Notes: generated from the letters alone by a model not told the origin. A stretch of 64,000 nt of DNA from Excoecaria cochinchinensis (GCA_947683425.1 CANTUQ010000055.1:3522001-3586000), one strand, 5' to 3'; positions 49,533 to 60,375 are shown, numbered from the stretch's first letter. Numbers and translations: made by a program.

Positions 49533-49860
49533 GTCTTGATAGCTAAAGCCACAGTTGATAAGGGGAAAAAAAGGAAAAAACTAGAGAAAATAGCCTATTT
49601 TGGAGCTAAAATAAGGAAGGGGCACGAAATTCAAGAAAAATGGTTGAATTTTCTAGATTTGGCTGACAGACGGCTAACCCGTCCCTATATTCAGACGGTG
49701 AACCCGTCTGTACTAGTCCACCTGGCGAATCGTGCATTGTGCATATTACGCGCATTAATTAGGTAATTAATGAGGGAATATGGATAGACAGACGGAATAC
49801 CCGTCTGTAGCTATATGGGCGGGAAGCCCGTCGGTACTTAAAATCTATATAAAGACGCAA
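49533..49860 (+). promoter_or_regulatory. Internal divergent control region of B2 with dyads and TATA box
   Basis: Spaced dyads CAGACGG-N5-CCGTCCC (49667-49685), CAGACGG-N5-CCGTCTG (49692-49710 and 49789-49807) and a weaker one (49816-49834) lead to TATATAAA at 49846-49853 on the plus strand. The same dyad occurs in the LTRs. The region separates the start of the antisense gene (49532) from the leader of the sense gene, so it may serve both. No clear TATA is seen on the minus strand. Confidence 0.7.
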
Positions 49861-50014
49861 GTAGCGACGAGAAATCGTTTTCTTTTCCTTCTTCTTCACA
49901 CCAATGCCTTTTCCTTTGTTTCCAACAGTCTTTTTTCGTTTTTGTCTTTTCAAATTGCATTTTTTCGCACCAGTTTCCAGTTTTTTGACTTCTTCAGTGG
50001 GTCTCGACTTCCAG

Positions 50015-50593
50015 GTCAGTAAAAATACCTCCATTTTTCTTTGTTTTATTATTATTATGAGCAAGGGGATTTCTTTTTCTTTTGAATTAATTGAATTAGT
50101 GGCTTGGTTGATCCTGGTTGACACTGCAAATAAGTTAATAGAATGAAGTTTGTTTTAATAAATAAAGAGTGCACGAATGTATGTTGTTCGAGGAATAATT
50201 AGTGTTCAGAGTATAAATATGGCCTTAGGAATTCATATATTTTGAAGCAAATAATATGAGAATAAGAAAGTAAAGGTGATTATATTGCATCGTTGTTCGG
50301 GGTCGTTCCGTTTTATTTCTTCTTCATTAATGCAAGAGTTTGGGCACACCCTTGCCGGGGTGCTGCCAATTTTTATTAGCAAATGTAAATATTATATTGT
50401 TGCTTGGGGCCTGAGGCATGTCCCTTCTTCTTATCTTTTCTTGCAGGAGGTTGGGTACACCCTTGCCAGGGTGCTGCCCAAATTTTTGAAATCTTTTTGG
50501 TTTAGGCACACCCAGGCAGAATACCACCTAAATTTCTATCATAAGGTCTGTTCATACCCACAATGCTAAACTAAGTGTTTGTCTTATTCACAG
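50015..50593 (+). other. Predicted leader intron of the sense extra gene, B2
   Basis: Donor CCAG/GTCAGT at 50015 and acceptor TTATTCACAG at 50593, 579 nt; the ATG lies one base after the acceptor. The splice ends align with B1. An internal unit of about 110 bp (GGTTGGGYACACCCTTGCC type) recurs near 50337 and 50448 with a decayed third copy, each preceded by a pyrimidine tract and GCA/GCAG. Confidence 0.65.
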
Positions 50594-50594
50594 G

Positions 50595-52612
50595 ATGCCA
50601 CCACGACGATACGCTCCACATGATCAGCCCAAGCCTGAGGCCCCAGGTTGGATGAGCGACGAGGCTAGACAGAGATATGCAGCACTAGTTCAGGTGCAGT
50701 TCCGAGCTAGCCGCTTCGTTTCTAGGCCGTTCCTCGAGGCTCTGGGGATGGCAGATGACGTGGATATACTGATGACGGGCACGGGTTGGATAGAGTTTTT
50801 GACACCTGCTTTCCAGACTCACCCAGAGGTGGTACGACAGTTCCTTGCTATGCTACACTATGGCGGATATCAGAGATCTGACACGGAGGAGGGTGTCATC
50901 CAGTTTTGGATTGAGGGCCACCATTTCAGCATCACCCGTCAGCGATTTACAGAGGCCATGGGGCTTCCAGTCGGGCAGGATGTCATGACACCCCAGAGAT
51001 CAGTGAGACGTCCGCATTGGGCGGTTATAGCCTTACCAGGAGTGCCGTACGATCATGATACGGCGAAGAGTACAGTACTTTTATCACAGGCTCTACGATA
51101 TCTTCATCGGGTTTTGTCCAGCTCATATTTGGGACAAGCTGGTAACCCAGGTTCCCTTAATACCGCAGAGATCTGGAGTTTATGGGCCATGATGGCAGGC
51201 CAGAGGCTCAATATCAGCCACGAGATTTTGGTCAACCTGGTGAGGGTATCCAGGGGGGCAGCCCCTGTAATGTATGTCGGGGGGGTCATTACCAGATTGC
51301 TCTTGAGTTTGGGTGTTCATCCAGATATTTTAGGGCGCCCTTTGGATGAGAGTATTTATGTAGACGCTCCAGCGGCTATGACGATGGCCTTGATACTGCC
51401 GATACCGGGCCACCCCGAGGCATACAGACTTCGCACTGTGCACGAGACTAGGCGTGCATTTAGCTTGCCCTCGTTAGAGCAAGTAGAGGAGCAGGCTCAG
51501 GACCAGCCTCCTGAGCACCCAGAACATCAGGAGCATCAGATTGCCGAGCACCCTCAGCATCAGGAGGACCAGCCTCCCCGACAGCCCGAGCATCCCGATG
51601 GTCAGCCTCCGCAGCCGCAGTACGAGGAGCAGCCGGGTACACCTTTTGATGTGGGGATCGAGTTTACTATGGATGAGTTGCTGGCTACTCCTCCAGGACA
51701 GAGAGTGCAGAGTCCTATGCCTCCAGAGTGCCTGAGAGGTTTAGCCCATATGCTAGAGTGGGGGATCCGGGAGCATCTACTTCTACAGCTCTACCACCTG
51801 AGCCGACGCCAGATTTGGCTCCCCCTCTATCCTCGTCATCAGCTTTCCCAGCGTAGCCAGATTTTACTACCCTGTTTACTTCTCTGTTCACATCTTTAGA
51901 GCATAGACAGGAGGAGAGAGACAGGGCCCTTCTCGGACAGCTCGGAGAGCGAGATAGGGTCATATTAGATCGGCTGGATCAGTAGCAGGGGATCATCCAG
52001 GACCAGGGGAGGCTTATTGATCATCTGAGGCAGGAGCAGGAGAGACTCGTAGGTCAGCTGAGGCAGGAGATGAGGGCCTCCCAGAGTGAGGCAACCCAGA
52101 GGATAGACGCATCCGTACAGATGGTGGATGAGTCAGTTGAGGCACTCAGATTCAGGATTCAGGTCCTAGAGGGTGCCATACCTCCCATCGCCCAGTCCCT
52201 ACGGGAGTTTAGAGAGCAGACTGAGGATAGGCTAAGGAGTATGAGGACCACCTCCACAGATCAGACCCTCCGCCTGGGCGATGCTTTCAGAGAGTTAGGG
52301 GGGGTTGTTACATGTACACTCCAGTTCATGACGGTCTGTGCACAGCCGTTTCTCGATGGATATGCCCAGGTCCAGTTCCAGCAGCAGGACTCAGCAGGAG
52401 CACAGCCGTTATCGGTACCAGTGGCTGTACCTCCCAGATACCAGTAGGTAGCCAGGGATTGGGCTACTCAGCAGGCCGGATCGTCAGCCCCTCCCAGTCA
52501 GCCATCTGCCTCAGATGCAGGGCCCTCCGCCGCTCCGGCACGAGACCAGCCGGTTCATATATCGGACGATGATGATGACCCAGATGAGCTCTCAGATTAT
52601 GCGCCATTATAG
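50595..52612 (+). pseudogene. Sense extra gene of B2 (ATHILA ORF1-like domain, linker, coiled coil, acidic tail)
   Basis: About 375 codons are open from MPPRRYAPHDQPKPEAP through the folded domain (RFVSRPFLEALGM, GTGWIEFL, HPEVVRQFLAML, ITRQRFTEAMGLP, YDHDTAKSTVLLSQ) into a Glu/Gln/His/Pro-rich linker. A small deletion near 51715 shifts the frame. In the new frame are a Glu/Gln/Arg-rich coiled coil with heptad-like spacing (about 51900-52230) and an acidic end ELSDYAPL closing at 52612, with extra stops near 51856, 51983 and 52445. The intact ancestor would be near 670 residues. The N-terminal pattern resembles the ATHILA ORF-1 family, normally described from the Athila lineage. The role is unknown. 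Confidence 0.75.
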
Positions 52613-53040
52613 ATTGTTCAGGGAGTTCTTCTAGTTTTGTGTTTATACTTGTTGTAACCACATCTGTATATTGTACAAAATTTAACCTTTTAGTGGAAAA
52701 AATTTGGATCAACTTGTTAAATTTGCATGTTATTTCTTCATGATTTCCTAAAAAAAAATTTAAGAGGAAAAAAAAGAGAAAAAGAAAAGAGGAATTGATC
52801 ACATGGAAAATAAGATGATGAATAATAAAGAAAGATATAAGATGTTCATAACTCTACCAATCAAGGTACTTGGCGTAAGAATTAACAAAAGTCTTTTACA
52901 ATACAGGAACATGGTCTTACACCGATTCAAAATCGACCCACAGTCAAGAGGAAGAATAAATAGATCAAACATCATGTCCTTCGGGATCACCGGAAATCAA
53001 AAGATCAGAATTGTACTTTGGGGGCACGATGAGGCCGCCA
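52613..53040. other. 3' non-coding spacer of B2
   Basis: Conserved with 28065-28474; A/G-rich run near 52750-52790. No gene is seen; open frames that enter the tandem array downstream are fortuitous. Confidence 0.6.
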
Positions 53041-53044
53041 AATT

Positions 53045-53445
53045 ATATCACTTCGTACAGTCTGAAGAAGACTCGGTGCTGCTCAGGAGAGCAATTATTG
53101 CACTTCGTACAGTCCGAAGAAGACTCGGTGCAGCTCAGGAGAGCAATTATCGCACTTCGTACAGTCCGAAGAAGACTCGGTGCAGCTCAGGAGAGCAATT
53201 ATTGCACTTCGTACAGTCCGAAGAAGACTCGGTGCAGCTCAGGAGAGCAATTATCGCACTTCGTACAGTCCGAAGAAGACTCGGTGCAGCTCAGGAGAGC
53301 AATTATCGCACTTTGTACAGTCCGAAGAAGACTCGGTGCAGCTCAGGAGAGCAATTATCGCACTTTATACAGTCCGAAGAAGACTCGGTGCAGCTCAGGA
53401 GAGCAATTATCGCACTTCGTACGGTCCGAAGAAGACTCGGTGCAA
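53045..53445. repeat. 3' UTR tandem array of B2, 52-bp unit, about eight copies
   Basis: Units begin at 53049, 53101, 53153, 53205, 53257, 53309, 53361 and 53413, an exact 52-bp period, nearly identical, with the last one partial. The core ACTCGGTGCAGCTCAGGAGA is the same as in the 48-bp B1 array. No unique spacers are present, so it is not CRISPR-like. All three frames are open because the unit lacks stops. Confidence 0.97.
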
Positions 53446-53586
53446 ACCACGCATTTTATAAGTCCAGAACCGACTAGACGCATTGCCGCTTCCCCGGCAA
53501 AAAGGTAAGGACTGCCTCAGGTATGCGTCTCTTTCCTTTCTTCTCTGAATTTTGGCTCATCTAGGCACTAGTGCGCTAGTTTCCCC

Positions 53587-53601
53587 GAAATTGGGGGCAA
53601 C
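53587..53601 (+). other. Polypurine tract of B2
   Basis: GAAATTGGGGGCAAC directly before the TG of the 3' LTR. Confidence 0.9.
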
Positions 53602-53858
53602 TGTAGACACCGGGTCTCGAGGCAGTCCAGATCAGAGTTACCTGATGAAGAGATCAATGTCGATTTATGAGTAAGGGGATGGAATTCGGAGGTTTTCGTC
53701 TTTCGGTCTCGCAAGGATTAAAATCTTTTTCTATAGCATGGAGTTTTGAAAGAGTTGGATAAATTTTACTGAATTTGGGTAAAAATGGGAGTTTTGCTTC
53801 ACAGACGGGCATTCCGTATGTGTAGGGACGCCCGTCCATACTTGTAGAGATACCCGTC
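53602..53858 (+). repeat. 3' LTR of B2, first part
   Basis: Matches 40087 to about 40341. The dyad at 53800-53822 has one substitution in its right arm (CCGTATGTG). It is interrupted by the inverted solo LTR; CCGTC at 53854-53858 is the left target duplication. Confidence 0.95.
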
Positions 53859-55895
53859 TGTGACGCGCGCCGGATCCCGATGCGCCGCCCGTTCGGCCGC
53901 CCGCACTTGGGCGACCGGGGCATTTGCGGGTCCGTTGGCAGCTCGCGATGAATCGCAAGTGCGTCTATGTTGGGCAACAAGGAGGTATCATGGAGTCGCC
54001 ACCCAATAGAACATTGGGAAAGTTTCTCTCGCCTCTGAGAGCCTAAAGACTTGCGCATTTTATCCATGTTGGGCCATGAGGCCTAGGATTAGCGCTAAAG
54101 CCTCGTGACCCAAGAAGTATTTTGGAGGATAACCTCTAACCTCTCGAGCCCAAAGACCAGAGCTGAGTCCGGGACTTCTCATCTATTTCTACCTCAATTA
54201 GCTTATGATCAAATTTTAATGTCATTAATTCGCTCTCTCTCCACACTATGCAATTTGATTAAAAAGGCGCATTTATTCACATCTTGAAAGCAATAAATGA
54301 GCAGAATAAATATCAAAAGTGATAAATTACAATAATACAAGGAGCGGAATACAATTCCCTTTATAAATGTGCGATTCATACACAAATCGGGGCATTATTT
54401 ATTTTGAGGACTTTGGTCCTCGCATGCATCATTATCAAAATGGAACCTTTTTATGTGTGATGATTTTTATTGGATAAAAATAGGGCGTTGGACCCTTTTG
54501 CATTTTATACAAATCCCATTTTTATTGGAGTACAAATCGTTGGTCTATTTTTACGTTCAACGGGATAAAAGAGCTTATTCATATACATAAAATAATCAAC
54601 GAATGAATAAAGCGAGAGAAATAAATCAAGAGGTTTAAGAAAACTAAACCGGACGAAATCTCCCACGCATGGTAGGCAGCCGCTCAAGCTCGAAATTATC
54701 CAAGAGGACCAATATACACTCACAGAAAGTTAAGAGATGTTAATATTCATAAAATTAACACATAAGAAATCGAAGAGACTGAATAGAGATGAGAAATGAT
54801 CAAAAAATAGAGGCAGAACCCACCGACGGCCTTTCCTGGTTGACCGACGGGCGTCGGTTTGGTTATTCGATATGCCCGTTTGTCACTCAAGAATGGGCGT
54901 CTGTAGGTGGGTGACCGACGGGTGTCGGTCATGAAGATGACCCGTCGGTCACCTCTGTCTCCGGAAAATAGAAAGGAGAAAAGGGGCTTTCAAGATCAAA
55001 AAGCAAGTTTTATCCAAAAAGGAGATGAGGGAGTCAAAATGAAGAAAAGTAATGACAGATATTCAAAGATTTCACAGAATGAATAAATAAATGATAAATG
55101 ATTAAATATGAGATGAAAATAGAGAGAGAATCCGGAATATTTACCCTCAGATAGTCGCTTTGGGTAAGATTTTGGTGTCGGTTAGATCCCCACGCGTTCC
55201 ACGAGAAACAGAAAATGAAAGATTAGAGAGAGAAAATGAGCTATTTCTCCTCCAATCCTTCAGAAAATCGATTTTTGGAGTCAAAATCTAAAGAAAACTA
55301 ATTAGCTTTTAGTTCCTTTGATTGATTTGATCCTTGATTAAATAAAGTTCTTTGGAAAAAGGTGTTTTTGGAGGAGAGAGAAAACGTGCTCGAATTTTGG
55401 CAGAGTTTCCTCTTCTAAAAAATTTTCCAACCCTTTTCAAATGAAAATCCGGACCTTATATAGCCAGACACGACCGACGGGCGTCGGTGTATAGAGGCGG
55501 GCGTCAGAAGAATCCTACTGACACAAGGACACTTCCGACGGCCCTGCCACATCCACCGACGGGCGTCGGAACGGTTGCGTGCTCCGGTAAACCAGGCGGC
55601 TCCTGACAGGGGCGGTGACTTTCCGACGGGCGTCGGAAAATACCCTAAGCCGTCGGTGACTCGAAGCGACGGGCTACCTCCATAGATGGGCTGGCCGTCT
55701 GTGGAGGACAAAAAAGCCTTTTTGACTTGAAAAACTTCCGTTTTCTCCCCCTCTGCCCAGGAAGTGTAGAAAAACCTCATTTCTCATGGAACGCGGGACT
55801 AAAACCTCCAACTTCAGCCTCCCGGACAGGCTTGAACATTGGTTTCATCATAGGGTAACCTCTGATCCGGACCGCTCAGGGACACGGTGCTTACA
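53859..55895 (-). mobile_element. Inverted solo LTR of another Tat family, 2037 bp
   Basis: On the minus strand it runs TGTAAGCACCGTGTCCC...GCGCGTCACA, the LTR style of Tat elements, and is flanked by CCGTC (53854-53858 and 55896-55900). It carries CCGACG-GG-CGTCGG palindromes in two groups (about 54820-54960 and 55470-55680), the spaced dyad CCATAGATGG-GCTGG-CCGTCTGTGG at 55680-55704, a TATA-like TATATAAG on the minus strand at 55462-55455 downstream of it, and the U5 stem-loop with TGGCGACTCC (complement 53992-54001). No internal region is present. Confidence 0.93.
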
Positions 55896-57772
55896 CCGTC
55901 CCTAGGCGTAGTAGGGACGGACCCGTGGCAACCTAGGGACGCCCATCCCTAGGATCGTGCCCCGTCCCTAGTCAGTCTCCCGCATTTGCCCCTAGTAGAG
56001 ACGGCCGTCGGTAGGCGCAGGGAAGCCCGTCGGTACGGTAACTGACCGGATCACTCGAGATTGGATAAAATTTGATCTCTTTTCTTTTCAAAAGGGGGAT
56101 AGAATTTATTTAAAAGTTGAATTTTAAAGCCCTTTTAAAATTCAAACTTTAGATAGAGGCTTATCTTAATTATCTCATAAAACCCTATAAATAAAGGATC
56201 AAATTTCAGTTTTAGGGGTTAGAAAATTTGGAGAAAATCTGGAAAAGGAGAGAGAAATTTTAGAGAAATTTTATTTAGAAAAAGAGGCTATCAAATATTT
56301 TTTGAAAAAAATTGCTTTTTAGAAAAAGGCTTTTCTGTGAGCAGATTACGCAAAAAGTTCATAAATCTCTATTCATCTATAGAGTTTTATTTTGATAAAA
56401 CTTCTTTTAATTAATCGATTTCTTCAAATTTTTCTTACGAATTAAGTCAAATTGAGGTGATGAAATTCAGTCGTTTCCATCAATATAACTAATTCGAACA
56501 CACGATTGCTATCAAATTTTCAAGGAAAAAATAACATAAATTTTCTTTCTTTGATCTGATTCTTCTTTTGATCCTTACGAGGCACACGGGGACAAAATCA
56601 TTCGACATCCATCCTAAAAGGTAAAATCCGAGGGTAAACATTCTGGATTAACATTTGTATAGTTTAATTTGATTTACATTGATTTATATATATACTTCAT
56701 TATCTTTTTTTATAAAAGATTTAAGAGGTTTTTTTTTTATTTGTTTTCCCCTCACTAGGGACGGCCACTGGCATGATCCAGGTAGCCGTCCCTAGGCAAA
56801 ATTCTCATTTTTTTATCTTATAAAATCCTATCTCTTAACTTATTGCTGTTAGAATTTTCTCATTTTTATTTTTATTCACGTTTTTGCTAACGTGTTTATC
56901 CTGGTGAGTTCTTTTCTGACCATTAGAAGTTGGAGTTGTGAGAGATGTTGGTTGCGCCATCCTGCGGATCTCGATTCGAGTTCATTTTTCTACCCTTACC
57001 TTGTATTTATGTTGTTATGGAAATGGTTTTAATATCGTTAAGGTAAAAAGGACCAAAGGTTTTTTTAACAATTAAACCTAGAGATTTTCCCGAAAATGGT
57101 GGACCAATGTCCCATTTCAGCCAATAAAATTGACACTTCATAAAAAATCATTTTTGAAATGAATATGCATGGTAGGACCAAAGTCCTCATTCCAATGAAT
57201 ATCCCGTTTTATGCATGCATCGCACTTTTATAAATGGGAGTTGTATTCCGCTCCTAGTGTTATTGTAATTTATTTTGAACAGTTTATCTTGATTCTTGCT
57301 TCTATTTACCGCTTTGGATGTGAATGATTTGCGCTTTAATAAAATGCATCGTGTGGAAAGTTGGTGAAATAATAAATTCAAAACATAATTGTAAAATTAA
57401 TCAAAGTATGAATAAATGAGAAGTCCCGAACTCACTTTGGTCTTTGGGACTCAAAGAGGCGAGAGGTCTAGGACTTCCAAGACACCTCTTGAGTCCCACC
57501 AAAAGGCTTAAATATACAATCCTAGGCTCTAGGGGAGTAGAGGATAAGGCCTCCAAGATCCCTCTGGCTAGCTCAAGATGGATATGTATGCGTCGTCTTA
57601 GGCTCGATAAGGCTAGACGACCCTTCCCAATGTTCTATTGGGTGGCGACTCCAAGAAACCTCATTGTTGCCCAAAATAGACGCACTTGTAAATACCTTAC
57701 AAGTTTTCTGAACCTCTCCTGATCGCCCTGAAGCGGGCTTTTGGGAGGCCGCGAGGTTCAGCGCGAGTCACA
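55896..57772 (+). repeat. 3' LTR of B2, second part
   Basis: Continues the match to the 5' LTR to its end GAGTCACA. TATA-like TATAAATA is at 56186-56193, and TGGCGACTCC at 57643-57652. CAAAG at 57773-57777 is the right target duplication of B2. Confidence 0.95.
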
Positions 57773-57777
57773 CAAAG

Positions 57778-59003
57778 GCCTCAGCGTAGCACGAGTCGTG
57801 CTTGGCCAGCACGTCCCGTGCTATCTCCCATCCTTCCTCCGTCTCATGCTCCACAGCAAGACTCACACACTGAAGGAGCACGAGTCGAACGCTTTTCATG
57901 CAGTGCATGCTACAATGCCCAAAAATACGAGATCTGGGCATTCCTCTCTGTCGCATTCGCGATAACGTCGTGCTCACGACAGAGACGAGATTTCCTGTCC
58001 CAACGAAGAGCTGAAACCCAGAATTTTCCCTCAACCAAAACTATTTTGACCCAAAAACTTTTAATCGAATCTTACCTCAAATATGTCCTCCGAAACACCA
58101 CAACAAACATAAATTAACATATTCCAACAATCAATTCTCATCAATTAATCACTTTATATGTTAACATTCCATGAATCACAAAATCTAGAAAATTACAGTA
58201 AACTCAATCAATCCTCATAATCACTTTAATAACCCACACATATATATAATCATTTTTCACAATTAAAAACCCATAATATACATGCCAAAATAAGACCAAT
58301 TACACACCCAAAATTTCAGAAATCATGTATACACACACAAGAACACATGAACATTCAAAGAGCAAAAATTTGCCAAACCTGAAATCAATGAACCTCCTAT
58401 CAATGGGCTCCACTCCCGCTCGCTACTTCCTTGCCCTTGGATTCTTTAGGAGGATTCTCTGAACCACAAAACCCACAACACTGAACAAATTCAAAACCCT
58501 AACTCACAATTATAAAACTCATCTAAAGAAGGAAAAGAAGAATAATAAAACTAATACCCATCACTTACCACACCAGCTTAGGCCACCCCAAACTCACTTG
58601 AACTCACAACTAAGGAGATGGATTCAAGAAAGAGCAAAGAAGAGATGAAGAGGGGAAGCTTGGCAACGTGAGAGGGGAAAAAGGAAAAGAAACTTGAGGA
58701 AGAAAATGAGAACAGCTAACTTCATTCTCTCACTCTCCCCATACTTATCCCATCTTTCCCTTAACTTGCCACATGTCACACTCTTAAAGAATAAATATAC
58801 CCAACTCTCCTCCTCTATCACTTACCCAATTCTAATCTCCTAACATACACACTACTCTCATGCACACACTCACACTAGAACATAACCCAATTAAAGCATA
58901 ATAACAAATTAATTTAACAAAAATAAACGCATGGTCAAAATAAACAACACATATTTACACGCACACAAGGCTCACTCTACTAGGGTGGTTTCGGGGTGTT
59001 ACA
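57778..59003 (-). repeat. 5' LTR of chromovirus C, second part
   Basis: Matches 32907-34176 of the 3' LTR of C. It has a shorter palindrome run: about 40 bp present at 32950-32990 are missing near 57810, which accounts for the 36-bp net length difference between the two LTRs. The minus-strand LTR start TGTAACACCCC is at 59003. Confidence 0.93.
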
Positions 59004-59008
59004 CTATC

Positions 59009-60375
59009 CTACAAAAAATAAAATGAATAAAAGTCGCTGGATTGGATTGGGTCCATTCCAGGCAAAAATTAAGCACAGGGTTATGTGAAAATCCCTAAAG
59101 GGACGCATTTCCCACTAAGAAAAGCTAGTGTGAAAATCCACAAGGGACGCACTACCTTTAAAATAATGACCTTTGACGCTTAGAGCGATTAGGCGGCATT
59201 ACTCCGAATGACTTTCCTTTAGGTAGAACTCGATTTAGAGTCCTTGGCGCAAAATGCTCATTGACCGGGGGGCAAACATACGTACGGGTCAATTCTCCTT
59301 GAAAAGATTATGGGTCAGAGTCCGTAAAGCCAAGACAACACTTTTTTAGATCCCTGGGGGCATCAGATAATGTGAGCAGTCGAGCAGTACCCACGATGAA
59401 TCCCTTAACCACCTAGGATGTGGTCTATCCATTTTTGCATATCACATGCATCCCACTTGCATAGATCTTTTGCACATCCCCCTGCATATCACGTGCATTC
59501 AGTCCTTTATACTTATGGTTGTACACATAATTTTTGTACATTCATCCTTTGCATGTGTTTTCTATATATAGTTTTGTATGTATATTTCACACACATGATT
59601 CCATATGCACACACAATCTTTTGTATATATTGCTGTGTACATGACTTAGAAGGAAAGGAGCGAATAGACCTCATGAGAGCGTAATCCAATAGATGGGTTC
59701 AGCTCAACATTATCGGCCACTATATCCGGCATAAAATCAGGTGAATATGTACAGAGGTGTTATGCCCAGAAGAACAAGCCTATCCAGGCACACCATGCTG
59801 AGGGCAATCTGGAATCACACAAATCTACAGAAAAGAAGATCCATTGAGAAGTCGAACTACGCACACATACTTTAGTTGGAGGCAATTAGACGCAAAAATG
59901 GGCCGAGGAACAGCTTCAGCTCTACATCGGCGCTCATCCATGCCAAACAATCAGATCAAAATAAAGTCCTCATGAGAATGGAATCTCGCGAACCTACCCC
60001 CAAGAAGACATTTAAAAGAGTAAGCCTATTCATGCACACCATACCGGGGGCAATCAGGTAAGTTTCTCTATCATAAGATGTACGCTCACACACATCACAC
60101 AAAGTGTACAAAATCCAACTTCAAAATGTACAAAGAATACAAATCCTCAAACACAAACAACAAAAACAAACAAAACAAAACAACACAAAATAAAAAGAAG
60201 AAGATATTTTCAAGGCCTTGAAAATCCAACATACTGTAAAATTCAAATACATCCAAAATGTAAGAATCCCAAAAACAAGAAAACAAGCAAAAATAAAAAC
60301 AAGGATCATTTTAAGAGATGCCAAAGATATTGAAACCTATCCGCCTGCAGACAAGCAACCAAAACCTCCAATCTA
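59009..60375. other. Element E, right piece: intron remnant and Tat internal spacer
   Basis: From 59060 to 59170 it matches the antisense-gene intron of B1 and B2, but the similarity stops exactly at the donor side and exon 1 is absent; other sequence (GACGCTTAGAGCGATT...) takes its place. The rest is non-coding, with a stretch of GCATATCAC/GCAT repeats around 59430-59640 and an A-rich tract around 60110-60310. No credible gene is seen. Confidence 0.6.

Larger units (their letters stand above)
40087..57772 (+). mobile_element. Tat-lineage Ty3/gypsy element B2, complete ends, 17.7 kb with one nested insertion
   Basis: Both LTRs, primer site, polypurine tract and CAAAG duplications are present. 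Without the 2.04-kb inverted solo LTR in its 3' LTR it is about 15.6 kb. Gag is largely deleted. Pol keeps one frame with four stops, and two extra genes, one antisense and one sense, lie between pol and the 3' LTR. The 5' and 3' LTRs are 2130 bp and about 2129 bp and closely similar. It is the best-preserved Tat copy in the window but cannot be autonomous because gag is missing. Confidence 0.95.
31717..59003 (-). mobile_element. Chromovirus C (Tekay/Del type), minus strand, split by Tat element B2
   Basis: Reading on the minus strand: 5' LTR (59003-57778 plus 40086-38889), tRNA-iMet site, gag, protease, RT, RNase H, integrase with chromodomain, polypurine tract and 3' LTR (34176-31717). Perfect CTATC duplications flank it. 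Without B2 it is about 9.6 kb. Gag has four stops and pol has one stop and two frameshifts, so it is not autonomous. It sits in the intron of the antisense extra gene of element E. Confidence 0.93.

Noticed and set aside
53045..53445. CRISPR-like array
   Set aside because: Units are contiguous without unique spacers, and the DNA is a plant retrotransposon.
52803..53508. Long repetitive frames across the 52-bp array
   Set aside because: All three frames are open because the 52-bp unit lacks stop codons; the products are pure repeat translation.
59418..59684. Cys/His-rich 88-codon frame in element E
   Set aside because: It derives from a run of CATATCAC/GCAT-type short repeats; the pattern is not a zinc finger.
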